A DNA stretch of 64,000 nt from Streptomyces sp. NBC_00572 (GCF_026341815.1 NZ_JAPENX010000002.1:930001-994000), one strand, 5' to 3'. Positions 45,305 to 53,897 are shown, counted from the first letter of the stretch. Notes: generated by a model from the sequence alone, not told the origin. Translations and numbers: made by a program.

Positions 45305-45816
45305 GCCACGCTCACCCGCCCCAGGGCGGTGTTCTCACACCGGATGCGGACGGCGAGCAGGGCCGCGTTGGCCGCGGTGAAGACGGTCGCGGTCAGCCAC
45401 GCGGAGTGCACCAGGGGCAGCGCCGCGATCTCCGCCACGACCGCGACGTAGTTCGGGTGGCGCGCGAAGCGGTACGGCCCGGCCCGCACGAGACGGGCGC
45501 CGGGGACCACGATGACCCGCGTGTTCCAGTACGGGCCCAGGGTCGTGACACACCACCAGCGCAGCGCCTGGGCCAGGACGACGACGGCCACCATGGTCCA
45601 GCCGAGTACGGGCAGGAACGGCCGGTGGGCCAGCCAGGCCTCGGTCAGGCAGCTCGCGAGCAGAGCCGTGTGCAGGGCCACCATGACCGGGTAGTGACCG
45701 CTGCCGTACTCGACCCCGAGACGGGCCAGGGTCCAGGCCGCGTTGCGTCGCGCCACGACGAGTTCGACGAGGCGTTCCGCGGCGACGGCCGCCAGGAGGA
45801 GCGTGTACCAGAGCAT
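45301..45816 (-). CDS. Isoprenylcysteine carboxyl methyltransferase-like membrane methyltransferase
   Basis: Integral membrane methyltransferase of 171 residues with about four helices and the ICMT signature near the C-terminus (GPYRFARHPNYVAVVAEI: RHPxY). ATG 45816 follows GAGGA and lies 14 bases after the PKS stop. In type III PKS operons of this kind the enzyme methylates the phenolic polyketide rather than a protein; that is the likely role here. Confidence 0.87.
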   Translation of the reverse strand: MLWYTLLLAAVAAERLVELVVARRNAAWTLARLGVEYGSGHYPVMVALHTALLASCLTEAWLAHRPFLPVLGWTMVAVVVLAQALRWWCVTTLGPYWNTRVIVVPGARLVRAGPYRFARHPNYVAVVAEIAALPLVHSAWLTATVFTAANAALLAVRIRCENTALGRVSVA

Positions 45817-45829
45817 GATCCGTGATTCC

Positions 45830-46987
45830 TCACCAGCGCAGGAGGACGAACTCGACACAGAAGCCGGGTCCCATCGCCATCATCAGGCCCCACGAGCCGG
45901 GCGAAGGAGGGGCGTTGGTGGTGACGTCCTCCAGGATCCGCAGTACCGAGGCGGAGGACATGTTCCCCGATACGGCCAGGGCCCGGTGAGCCGATTCGAG
46001 GGCACCGTCGGGAAGGTCCAGGGCGTGTGCCACCGCAGTGAGGATCCGCGGTCCTCCGGGGTGGCAGATCCAGGTCCCGATGTCGTCCGGAGTCAGGCCG
46101 TGGACGGCCAGGAAGTCCCGGAGGTCGGGACCGATCCGGGCTCCCACGACATCGGGGATCGCGGCGTCCACCACCGGCCGGAAGCCTCCGGCACCGATCG
46201 TCCAGCCCAGCAGATGCTCGGTGTCCGGGTAGAGGAGACTGCGGGTGGCCACCACCGCCGGGCGACCGGACCGGTCGTCGCCGGCCCGCGCGGCATGCGC
46301 GACGACCGCCGCCGCACCGTCGCCGAACAGAGCACCGGCGACGAGGTTGGCCGGCGAGTCGTCACGCTGCTGCAGGGTGAGTGAGCACAGCTCCACGCTG
46401 AGCAGCGCGGCCACCTCGCCCTGGTGGCCGCGCAGGTAGTCGTGGAGCCGGGCAAGACCGGCCGCTCCCGCAACGCAGCCGAGCCCGAACACGGGAATCC
46501 GCTTCACGTCCGGCCGCATGCCCATGCGCGAGGCGAGCCGGGCGTCGAGCGACGGCGCGGCGATACCGGTGATGGAGGTACACACCAACAGATCCAGCTC
46601 CGAGGGCGACAGCCCGGCGGCTTCGAGCGCACACGTCAGAGCCCGTTCCCCGAGTTCCAGACCGGCAGTCATCCATGCCGCGTTCGTCTCGCCGAAGTCC
46701 CCCAGAGCCGCGTACTGGTCGATGGGCAGAGCGAGGTGACGGGTCCGCACCCCGGCGGTTCCGTGCAGTCGGCGCAGCACTGTGCGGTCCGCTCCGGGGG
46801 CGAGACAGAGGTCGCCGATCAGCTCGGTGAGTTCGTCCTGGGCGTATCGATGCTCCGGCAGGGCCGTACGGACGGCGGCGACGACGCTCTTCCACCCGTC
46901 GGGATCGGGCCGCGCATCGCCGGTGCCGCCGGCGTGCGCGGCCGGAGGCGTGACGGGGGCGAGCCGGTCGACTGTGGGGACACGCAT
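45830..46987 (-). CDS. Type III polyketide synthase
   Basis: Homodimeric chalcone-synthase-fold PKS of 385 residues with the complete triad: Cys171 (FGLGCVAGAAG), His309 (WICHPGG) and Asn342 (SGNMSSAS). It extends an acyl starter with malonyl units to a resorcinol or pyrone; the gene company (ICMT-like methyltransferase, flavoprotein) is that of alkylresorcinol pathways such as srs. ATG 46987 follows GAGGAG; GTG 47005 contains that site and is less likely. It is divergent from the UbiA gene across only 45 bases. Confidence 0.92.
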   Translation of the reverse strand: MRVPTVDRLAPVTPPAAHAGGTGDARPDPDGWKSVVAAVRTALPEHRYAQDELTELIGDLCLAPGADRTVLRRLHGTAGVRTRHLALPIDQYAALGDFGETNAAWMTAGLELGERALTCALEAAGLSPSELDLLVCTSITGIAAPSLDARLASRMGMRPDVKRIPVFGLGCVAGAAGLARLHDYLRGHQGEVAALLSVELCSLTLQQRDDSPANLVAGALFGDGAAAVVAHAARAGDDRSGRPAVVATRSLLYPDTEHLLGWTIGAGGFRPVVDAAIPDVVGARIGPDLRDFLAVHGLTPDDIGTWICHPGGPRILTAVAHALDLPDGALESAHRALAVSGNMSSASVLRILEDVTTNAPPSPGSWGLMMAMGPGFCVEFVLLRW

Positions 46988-47032
46988 TCCGGGATGTCTC
47001 CTCACGACCGACGGCGCGATTACCTTGCTCCC

Positions 47033-47896
47033 GTGTCTCTATACCTCCCTGGTCTTCCGGTGCGAGCGACACACCGGCTCGCGACGCTGCTCCACTCGTG
47101 CCACCCGGAGCCGACGCTCGCGGTGACGGTGTTCGTCGCCGCTCTGGCCGCCACGTCGGGGCGGGGACCGGGGGGTGTCGTAGCGGTCGGAGCGGCGGTG
47201 CTGGCCGGTCAGCTCTCGATCGGATGGTGCAACGACGCGGTGGACGCGGGCCGGGACACCGCCAGCGGCCGGCGCGACAAACCGATCGCGACCGGGGCAC
47301 TGCACCCACGGACGGCCGCCATGGCCGCCGTGGTGGCGCTTGTCGTCTGTGTGCCGCTCTCCTTGCTCAGCGGCCTTGCCGCCGCGGCTGTCCACCTCAC
47401 GGGCGTGATCGCCGGCGGGTGGGCGTACAACCTGGCCCTGAAGAGAACGCCGGTCTCCCCCGTGCCGTACGCCGTCGGGTTCGCGTCCCTGCCCGCATTC
47501 GTGACGCTCGGCCCGCCGACGCACTCCTGGCCTGCCTGGTGGGCCGTGGTCACGAGTGCACTGCTCGGTGTCGGCGCCCACTGGGTGAACGCGCTGCCGG
47601 ACATCGCGGACGATCTCGCGACGGGCGTCCGTGGTCTGCCTCAACGCCTCGGCCCCGTGGCCTGTCGCCGGCTCTCACTGGTCACGATGCTCGCCGCGGT
47701 CGCGATCGTCACCGTGTGCCCGCCCGGGACGGCAGGAGCACCAGGCTGGGTGTGTGCGACGGCAGCGGGATGTGCCGCGGCCATCGGTACTGTCCCGAGG
47801 TGGCGTGAGGGCAGCCGATGGCCGTTCCGGGCGGCGATCGCGGTTGCGGGGCTGGCCGTCGTGCAACTCCTGTCACGGGGCTCTGTCATCGTCTGA
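47033..47896 (+). CDS. UbiA-family prenyltransferase
   Basis: Membrane prenyltransferase of 287 residues with about eight hydrophobic segments and the first Asp-rich motif in NDAVDAGRD; the second is NALPDIADD. GTG 47033 starts it (SLYLPGLPVRATHRLA). It shares a very short promoter region with the divergent type III PKS operon, so the two are likely co-regulated. This suggests the polyketide may be prenylated, or that the UbiA serves a quinone pathway. Confidence 0.87.
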   Translation: MSLYLPGLPVRATHRLATLLHSCHPEPTLAVTVFVAALAATSGRGPGGVVAVGAAVLAGQLSIGWCNDAVDAGRDTASGRRDKPIATGALHPRTAAMAAVVALVVCVPLSLLSGLAAAAVHLTGVIAGGWAYNLALKRTPVSPVPYAVGFASLPAFVTLGPPTHSWPAWWAVVTSALLGVGAHWVNALPDIADDLATGVRGLPQRLGPVACRRLSLVTMLAAVAIVTVCPPGTAGAPGWVCATAAGCAAAIGTVPRWREGSRWPFRAAIAVAGLAVVQLLSRGSVIV

Positions 47897-48149
47897 GGCC
47901 GGAGTGCAGGCGTTCTCTGCCTCCCTGTCTACCCGGAGGCGTGGTTCTGTTCAAGGGAATCTTCTGCTGAGCAGAGCCGGAGGCGCGTCACCTGAGAGGT
48001 CGTCTCTTACGGCGTGATCGCTCGTTAATCCCCATGGAGCCGGGACCGGGTCTGGGCCAGGATCTACCGCGTGATCCTCGACGCACTCGGAGCGCGAGGC
48101 GAGCTGCGTATCTCCGGCGCGGACATGCACGACAGCCAGGGCCTGGAGC

Positions 48150-48640
48150 CTCTCGTGATGACGAACGCCAGCGGCCGGCAACGGCTGTCGGCGGCGAGGT
48201 GGATCTTGGTGGTCAGCCCGCCGCGGGACCGTCCGAGGGCATGGTCGTCCGGCTCGCCGGCCGGGGCCCCTTTTGACGGGCCCCGGCGGCGTGCTGGTGA
48301 GCTCAGACGACGGTGGAATCGACCTCGACGACCCAGTCGAGGTCTCCTTCGGCGTCGGCCTGCGCGAGCAGGGCGGTGATGACCCTCTTCCAATTGCCGT
48401 CGGCGGCCCACTTCCGCAGGCGGTTGTGGGCGCCCTTCCACGAACCGAAGTGCTCGGGCAGGTCCATCCACGGCGTCCCGGTGCGGTACTTGAACGCGAT
48501 CGCTTCGATCACCTGCCGGTGATCACGCCACCGACCGCCCCGCTTCGGGGTCCGATCCGGCAGCAACGGCTCGATGCGTGCCCACTGGGGGTCAGTCAAC
48601 GACACACATCAACCAGCGATCCGATGATCCACAGGAAACG
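48150..48640 (-). mobile_element. IS5-family (IS427-like) insertion sequence remnant
   Basis: ORF A is intact (48303-48605; MSLTDPQWARIEPLLPDRTP, ending VDSTVV). After a -1 frame change, as in two-ORF IS427 elements, ORF B continues as AHQHAAGAR and GLTTKIHLAADSRCRPLAFV but stops matching near 48150. About 60% of ORF B and the far terminal repeat are missing. The remaining end is near 48640 (GGCCGTTTCCTG on the minus strand). A short plus-strand stretch at 48040-48130 may come from another transposase. It is not mobile by itself. Confidence 0.75.
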
Positions 48641-48707
48641 GCCTAGTCCTGTCGAGGCGCCGTACCTCGGCGGGTTCTCTTCATCGCGAAGAGGGCCGAG
48701 CCTCCGA

Positions 48708-50093
48708 CTAATACCAGCGCGGCCGCGGAGGCAGCCATGCGGCCGGTCCCGCATGGCGGGGAAGCCCGTGGCCCAGAGCATCGTCGAGGCCGCCCGGCAG
48801 GAAGCCGGCCCACGGCGGCTTGCCCTGGTCGTGGTCGTCCTGACCATGACCCTGCTCACCCTGGTCGTGGTCGTCGTGACCGTGCTCGCCCTCGTCGCCC
48901 TCCTGGTGGCCGGGGTGGCCGTGGTCGTGATCAGGCCTTGCGGGTCCGGCGGGTCCAGCAGGCCCCGTGGGTCCGACGGGTCCTGCGGGTCCGGCAGGGC
49001 CGGCAGAACCGGTGGGTCCGGGTGCACCGTCGGGGCCGGGTGCGCCGGGTGCTCCGGGGCTGCCGTCGGGGCCGGGTGCACCAGTCGCACCGGGACTGCC
49101 GTCGGGGCCAGGTGCACCAGTCGCACCGGGTGCACCAGTCGGGCCAGGTGCACCAGTCGCACCGGGACTGCCGTCGGGGCCAGGTGCACCAGTCGCACCG
49201 GGACTGCCGTCAGGGCCAGGTGCACCAGTCGCACCGGGTGCACCAGTCGGGCCGGGTGCACCAGTCGGGCCGGGTGCACCAGTCGGGCCGGGTGCACCAG
49301 TCGGGCCGGGGGGTCCAGGCGGGCCGACGGCGCAGGCCGGCCGCGTAATGGTGTTGTTGTTCATCGTGACCGCGGCCTCACGCGCCAGGGCGCGGCCTTC
49401 GATTACGGCGCTGTTGTTCAGCGTGATGGACTGCATCGCCAGGATGGTGCCCTTGAACTGGGTGGTCGTTCCGAGGGTGGCGGAGCTGCCCACCTGCCAG
49501 AACACGTTGCAGGCATTTGCTCCGTTGATGAAGGCCACGGAACTCGACGAAGCCGTGGTCAGGGTCGAGGGGATCCGGAAGATGAAGACGGAGTTGGGGT
49601 CGTTCTGGCCGTCGAGGGTGACCGTCCCGGTGAGTTGCAGGGACGGCGGGGACGCCGGGGCCGTGTAGACGCCGGGCGCCAGCGTCAGTCCGCCGATCTC
49701 GTCCGAAGCGAGAATGGTCCCGGGCCCCCGGCCTGCCGCGTCGTCGTAGGCGACGACGAGGTCGGACTTCGCCTGAGCGGCAGCGGCGTTGGGGGCTACG
49801 CGCGTCACTCCGTTGACGATGCCGGGCGGGAAGCCGGTCACCGATGTGCCCGGATAGAGCCCCAGGTCGCCGTTGATGACGGTGGGGTTCGTGTTGGTGA
49901 CCGTCGAACCAGCCAGGACCCCGTAACTGGCGGTGGTCCCCAGCAACACGGGGGCTTCTGCGGCATAGGCGGGGGTCGGGACCAGGGCGGCCGCCAGGAG
50001 CGATGCGGGGAGCAGGGCGAAGGCTCCCTGTTTGAGCAGATTGCGTTGAGGGCTCGTGTCGGGTGGAGCCCACCGGATGAGATCCAATGCCAT
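48708..50093 (-). CDS. Ice-binding-domain (DUF3494) protein with collagen-like repeats
   Basis: Exported surface protein of 461 residues: signal peptide ending TPAYAA, a DUF3494 ice-binding-like domain of ~210 residues (GTTASYGVLAGSTVTNTNPT), about 35 collagen-like G-x-y triplets (GAPGPTGAPG, GPDGSPGATG), then a His/Asp-rich tail (HDDHDQGEQGHGQ). ATG 50093 follows AAAGG. The frame stops at 48708, but a typical wall anchor is readable in a different frame at 48643-48740 (MAASAAALVLVGGSALFAMK then RTRR), so the C-terminus seems frameshifted. DUF3494 plus collagen suggests an adhesin; ice binding is not implied. Confidence 0.82.
   Translation of the reverse strand: MALDLIRWAPPDTSPQRNLLKQGAFALLPASLLAAALVPTPAYAAEAPVLLGTTASYGVLAGSTVTNTNPTVINGDLGLYPGTSVTGFPPGIVNGVTRVAPNAAAAQAKSDLVVAYDDAAGRGPGTILASDEIGGLTLAPGVYTAPASPPSLQLTGTVTLDGQNDPNSVFIFRIPSTLTTASSSSVAFINGANACNVFWQVGSSATLGTTTQFKGTILAMQSITLNNSAVIEGRALAREAAVTMNNNTITRPACAVGPPGPPGPTGAPGPTGAPGPTGAPGPTGAPGATGAPGPDGSPGATGAPGPDGSPGATGAPGPTGAPGATGAPGPDGSPGATGAPGPDGSPGAPGAPGPDGAPGPTGSAGPAGPAGPVGPTGPAGPAGPARPDHDHGHPGHQEGDEGEHGHDDHDQGEQGHGQDDHDQGKPPWAGFLPGGLDDALGHGLPRHAGPAAWLPPRPRWY
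49020..49320. repeat. Collagen-like coding repeat tract
   Basis: Imperfect tandem units of 18-36 bp (recurring GGTGCACCAGTCGCACCGGG and GACTGCCGTCGGGGCC) encode the Gly-x-y triplets. Such tracts expand and contract by slippage. Confidence 0.9.
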
Positions 50094-50229
50094 AGCAGAA
50101 CCTTTCTTGTCGCTGGCCTGGGCCGCCGGCCTGCTGCCTGTGCCGACTCGCAGGCTCACCCCGGGCAGGGGACGCAGATCTGCTCCGTGCCGGAGGTGGT
50201 GATGGGGCGTCACGTGGGAGCATGCCCGC

Positions 50230-50285
50230 ACGTTTCACAGCAATAGACTGAAAATCATAAAAATCGTCTACATGAGTGACATAGC
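50230..50285 (-). promoter_or_regulatory. AT-rich regulatory patch upstream of the ice-binding gene
   Basis: A run such as GAAAATCATAAAAATCGTC, far richer in A+T than the rest of the window. It includes an inverted TAGAC/GTCTA pair spaced 17 bp apart. It lies about 140-190 bases upstream of the ATG at 50093 and is a candidate promoter or nucleoid-protein site. Confidence 0.45.
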
Positions 50286-50289
50286 ATGA

Positions 50290-50489
50290 GGAAAGCGAAC
50301 CCGTCGCATGTCTCGCAACTCGCTTACAAGGCCAGTACCACCGATGCGGCCACCAGCGTCACGACGGCCGACACGCTCACCGGAACCCACGGCCACCGAC
50401 ACCCTCACCGAGACCGCCACCGTCGACGCCTCGGAGACCGACCCCACACCGGACAACGGCAACGACACCGTCACCACCTGCCCGTAACG
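50290..50489 (+). pseudogene. Possible remnant of a secreted repeat (DUF11-like) protein
   Basis: Thr/Asp-rich coding-like sequence in two frames: ASTTDAATSVTTADTLTG, then ATDTLTETATVDASETDPTP and DNGNDTVTTCP before a stop. The pattern resembles the end of DUF11-type surface repeats. There is no start or signal peptide, so it is at most a fragment. Confidence 0.4.
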
Positions 50490-50596
50490 AAGACACGGGA
50501 TACCAGGGCGGTCCGGGCTCCCTCCTGCCGGGAGGGGGCCCAGACCTGCGGGCGGGTGGTGACGCCACCACACCGCATGAACCCGAGCTCGTTGGT

Positions 50597-50857
50597 TCAC
50601 TCCCTCTCGCGCGTCTCACCCAAAAAGGCAGATATATCTGGAAATCTTCGTGTACAAAGGACTTCCCGGCTGCTAGGAGATGTCTGACGCAGGCCTGTTG
50701 CGCAGGCGATGTCCGAGGCCCGGTGCTCGCGGTCGCTGCCGAGCCGGCTCAAGGCCTGCGGGACTCTGAAGCCGGCTCGGGCGGACTGGCTGCTCTGCGG
50801 GGTGCGATCCGTGTCGGGCGCGGGGGCGGTTGGGGGAACGAGCGCGGTCACGGTCAT
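50597..50857 (-). CDS. Small protein of 86 residues, unknown
   Basis: It starts MTVTALVPPTAPAPDTDRTP and has no membrane segment. Its ATG overlaps the stop of the preceding small ORF (ATGA), and GGAGG lies six bases upstream; this coupling is the main reason to believe both are genes. Pairs of small coupled ORFs like this occur in actinobacterial conjugative elements, but no family can be named. It may be a remnant. Confidence 0.4.
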   Translation of the reverse strand: MTVTALVPPTAPAPDTDRTPQSSQSARAGFRVPQALSRLGSDREHRASDIACATGLRQTSPSSREVLCTRRFPDISAFLGETRERE

Positions 50858-51081
50858 GGAGTGCCTCCAGGCTCGGGAACGGGTTTTCGATCAGGGCCGC
50901 GGTGCATCCTGTCGAGACGTCGGCGGACGAGGAGCAGCAGTAGGAGGGCGACGAGTGCGGCGGAGAGGGGGCCGTTCCAGGCTCGGCCTCCGAGCCCTGC
51001 AGCAGCGGACCCGAGTGCTGTGCCGACGCCGAAGTCTCCTCGTCCGTGCGGCCCACGAAGTTTCACCACAACACACCCCAC
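50854..51081 (-). CDS. Small membrane protein of 75 residues, unknown
   Basis: It contains one clear membrane helix (LSAALVALLLLLLVRRRLDR) followed by a basic, proline-rich tail. Its stop overlaps the next start (ATGA). The start at 51081 is uncertain. No family is recognised; it resembles in style the small membrane proteins of Streptomyces transfer operons. Confidence 0.38.
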   Translation of the reverse strand: MGCVVVKLRGPHGRGDFGVGTALGSAAAGLGGRAWNGPLSAALVALLLLLLVRRRLDRMHRGPDRKPVPEPGGTP

Positions 51082-51736
51082 CAGGGCAATTCTGTACGCG
51101 CATGCCGCACCGCTCCGCCTGCGGTCAACACAGGATCAGCATGGTTCCCTCGGCCGATCACTACGGCGTCAGGCAGGACGAAAGCCAGCCGCTGCGCACG
51201 TCCGGTGTGAGAACCTCGCTCACCAGTTTCTGAACCGCCCAGCCGCGGACGGGGACCAGCCACAGCACGCTCGTACAATGATCCGTGCAGGTCCGCGCGT
51301 TGAGGGCGACGACTTCAAGGAAATCTCCCTTCACCCCGTCAGGACTTCACGAGCGGCGAGGCTGAGGTAGCCTCCCGATCTGCAGGGTTGCCCCAAAAAG
51401 TGCTGGACGCTGGGCCGAGGATCGTGCAGACGTCGGACTTGCTGATGGTTCGGGCGTCTCGGACGAGGAACTCCTCATGGGCGAGCCAGTCCCTGCGGAT
51501 CGCGTCAAGCGCGCCCGAAAGACGACGTTGGCAACCCCTGGCAGACGATCCGCCGCTTGTTCCCGACCGTCCGATCACGCGGGTCCGGGAGCCGTCGGGA
51601 AATGCCTCTCGCTTGGACATAGCCTCACCACTGGAGCCTGACGCGAGCACGGCGCCTCTGGCCCTCTCCGGCCCGTCGGCCGAGCCTGCCCCGACGACCG
51701 AACTGTCGTGCATCTGCGAGTTCAACGCTCCGTAGT
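51082..51736. other. Region without a recognisable gene
   Basis: About 650 bases. A minus-strand frame (51339-51725) includes RRLSGALDAIRRDWLAHEEF, which looks coding, but no family or ribosome site is clear. It is probably decayed sequence leading up to CAGCAC array B. Confidence 0.5.
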
Positions 51737-51765
51737 CAGCACCAAGTCAGCACGGGAATCAGCAC
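51737..51765. repeat. CAGCAC array B (three units, 11 and 12 bp apart)
   Basis: CAGCAC at 51737, 51748 and 51760, with the same unit spacing as array A and the same 142-base distance to its direct repeat. Confidence 0.7.
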
Positions 51766-51878
51766 CGCACCTCCAAATCCTGCTCTTCCAGCACATCTCA
51801 GACACCCTTCCTGGCGTCCCTCCCCACGCCTGCCCGGCAGCCGCGACAGGGGCCCATGGCGCCAGGCCGCACTCCCCC

Positions 51879-52070
51879 GCGTCGAACTATGGTGTCCCAC
51901 CACATACGCCGCTGACCTGCGTCTTCCTACGGTGTGGCGACACCGAATCGTCCCCGCCCTGCCTGGAAGTGGTGCACATGGCCGCCGCAACAACCTCCCC
52001 GACCCCACCCGGCTCCCTCAAGCGGATCGTCGCCGCCAGTCTCATCGGCACCACCATCGAGTGGTACGAC
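51879..52070 (+). repeat. 192-bp direct repeat, copy B
   Basis: Counterpart of 40636-40828, 11,243 bases away in the same orientation. It ends at GTGGTACGAC, exactly where a truncated NUDIX gene on the other strand begins. Confidence 0.9.
51978..52070 (+). pseudogene. MFS transporter N-terminal fragment, copy B
   Basis: Encodes SLKRIVAASLIGTTIEWYD, breaking at the same codon as copy A. The next sequence (FS...) belongs to the antisense of a NUDIX gene. Confidence 0.8.
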
Positions 52071-52297
52071 TTCTCTCCCTTGGTGTTCTCCGTCTCGTGG
52101 AGCAGGCGGATGATCTCGGCGTCGCCGGCGATCTCTTCGCGGACCTCACGCAGGAGGGCGTCCTCACGGGTGGCGTCGGTCTCTTCGACGCCACCGCCGA
52201 CGATCACCCAGTAGGGGTCGGAGCCAGGGCGGACGCGCTTCATGACGAGCGTGGTGTCCTGCGGGGTGATCAGGATGGCGCGGACGCGCTGCTTCAT
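52071..52297 (-). pseudogene. NUDIX hydrolase, C-terminally truncated
   Basis: Seventy-six codons starting MKQRVRAILITPQDTTLVMK with a complete NUDIX box (GGGVEETDATREDALLREVR then EEIAG). Homology ends at base 52071, where direct repeat B begins. About 60 residues of a normal NUDIX protein are missing. The sharp junction marks a recombination point. Confidence 0.8.
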
Positions 52298-52332
52298 GGG
52301 GCTCCCTTTCCGGGATGGGCGTCGGGGCGTGG

Positions 52333-52500
52333 TCAGTGGAGTTGCCAGCCGCCGTCGATGTGCGACGACTGGCCGGTGATGAACGATGCACTGGGTCCCG
52401 CAAGGAAGGCGATGGCGGCTGCCACGTCTTCGGGCCGGCCGCGGCGGGGGACGCACTGGCGGGCGATCTGATCCTCGGGCCGGGCTCGGTGGTGGGCGGG
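52333..52500 (-). pseudogene. Short-chain dehydrogenase C-terminal remnant
   Basis: The last ~45 codons of a classical SDR: GRPEDVAAAIAFLAGPSASF, ITGQSSHIDGGWQLH and a stop. No Rossmann motif or YxxxK remains upstream. Confidence 0.72.
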
Positions 52501-52730
52501 CGTTCCCCGGACGTCCTCCCGGTCAACCACACCTGACGACTCCAAGGCGCTTTTGTCCACGAGCCCGGCCTGCCGGCGGTGGCAGGATCGTGCACGGTGC
52601 GGAGGCAGGAGCATGCCAACGGGGAGCCCTGTGGAGGAGGGGGTTCGCTGCGATGCTTCTGATGTGGTCGGGGATCTCGTCCCGGGCACCTCTGAGGAAA
52701 CGGCGCCGGTGCGCCGGGAGGGGAAGAACC

Positions 52731-52931
52731 ATGACGCGTACCGCCACCAGCAAGGCTGCCCGAGGGATCGCGGCGGCGATGATGACCGCCCTGGCGACGG
52801 CGGGGGCGTTCACCGCCCTCGCGGGGAGCGTCACACCGGCGAGCGGTGACGCCGTCGTAGTGGCGGGCGGCTGTCTCGACCCCCTGGACGCGTGCTGGGT
52901 CAACGGCTGGCAGGAGAAGCCGGGCACCTGA
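52731..52931 (+). CDS. Small secreted peptide of 66 residues
   Basis: It begins MTRTATSKAARGIAAAMMTA with a hydrophobic signal segment and a likely cleavage after TPASG. The mature peptide is about 27 residues with two cysteines (GGCLDPLDACWVNGWQEKPG). A GGAGGGG site lies about eight bases upstream. It is close to the lanthipeptide regulators, but the mature part has almost no Ser/Thr, so it is not a lanthipeptide precursor. Function unknown. Confidence 0.5.
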   Translation: MTRTATSKAARGIAAAMMTALATAGAFTALAGSVTPASGDAVVVAGGCLDPLDACWVNGWQEKPGT

Positions 52932-53045
52932 TCCTGTGCGGCGAGCCCGCCACGGGGGTGGGTCCAGCGGTCCGGGTGCCGAGCACGACGCGCGGCCCAC
53001 CGCCCTTCCAGTACCTCGTCACCGACCGACCGTGGAGCACCGCCG

Positions 53046-53843
53046 ATGCACCGCATGCAGATCCTGGGAATCACCCCTGCGGAGGAGCAGACGTACCGCC
53101 ACCTGTTGAGGCATCCCGGCAGCGGCGTCGCAGAGATCGTTGCCGCGCCTTGGCACCCGTCCGGGGCCGGTGCGGCTGCCGTGGGGCGGCTGAAGGCTCT
53201 GGGCGCCGTGGTCGAGAGCGACGGAGCGCTGTGGCCGGAGGAGCCGAAGGTGGTGGTGGGCCTGCTGGCCGAGCGGCTGCTGGCCGAGCTGCACACCATC
53301 ACCCGCAGCCTTGCCCAGGTCTACACGGTGGTGCGCTCCCTGGAGGACGAGGCGGCCGCCGCCGGCCGGCCCGAGGAGGGTGACACACCTCCGCGGGACG
53401 GCCGGCTGATGGAGCGGATCACCGATCCCACCGCGTTGCGGGCGAGGGTGGAGGCCCTCGCCCTGAGTACCCGCTCCGAGGTGCTGGCGGGTGGGCTCTG
53501 CGAGGAGGTCGACCGCCGGGTCCTACGGCTGACCTTGCCGCTGGGCCTGCGGATGCTGGGTCGAGGCGTCACCGTGCGGCTCGTGGTGTGGCAGTCCATG
53601 CTCGCCGACCCGGTGGTCGTCGCCCACCTGCGCCAACTGGCCGACGCGGGCGCTCGGGTGCGCGTGCTGTCCTCATCGGACAGCCCGATGGCGGTGTGCG
53701 ACGGCGGGACCGCGCTGGTGCCGGTCGAGCCCTCGGACATCGCCAAGGGCGCGTTCGTCACGGCTGAACCCGGCATGGTGAGCACGGTCGTCAACCACTT
53801 CGAGCGGCTTTGGGCGGACGCCCGGGAATTCGGGGACGACTGA
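53046..53843 (+). CDS. TrmB-type regulator-like protein without a C-terminal LuxR domain
   Basis: Protein of 265 residues whose whole length parallels the first ~260 residues of the minus-strand LuxR regulator next door: MQILGITPAEEQTYRHLLRH at the start (compare MAVLGLTAAEEELYRHLLRN), a shared central sensor region, and the same ending (STVVNHFERLWADAREF). The partner continues with a LuxR helix-turn-helix; this one stops. The N-terminal winged-helix-like segment is also loose. It may modulate its paralogue by heterodimer formation. ATG 53046 follows GGAG. Confidence 0.75.
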   Translation: MHRMQILGITPAEEQTYRHLLRHPGSGVAEIVAAPWHPSGAGAAAVGRLKALGAVVESDGALWPEEPKVVVGLLAERLLAELHTITRSLAQVYTVVRSLEDEAAAAGRPEEGDTPPRDGRLMERITDPTALRARVEALALSTRSEVLAGGLCEEVDRRVLRLTLPLGLRMLGRGVTVRLVVWQSMLADPVVVAHLRQLADAGARVRVLSSSDSPMAVCDGGTALVPVEPSDIAKGAFVTAEPGMVSTVVNHFERLWADAREFGDD

Positions 53844-53897
53844 CGGCCGGGTCACGCCCCGGCTGTCAGACCCACCGACGGTCAGACCCACCGACTG

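Noticed and set aside
49020..49320. Dense short repeats that could suggest a repeat array
   Set aside because: They encode Gly-x-y collagen-like triplets in frame within the ice-binding protein gene.
52731..52931. Small peptide with a GG followed by a cysteine-containing tail, considered as a second lanthipeptide precursor or alpha peptide
   Set aside because: The N-terminus is a Sec-type signal rather than an acidic LanM leader, and the tail has almost no Ser or Thr to dehydrate; it also lacks the CTxTxEC motif.
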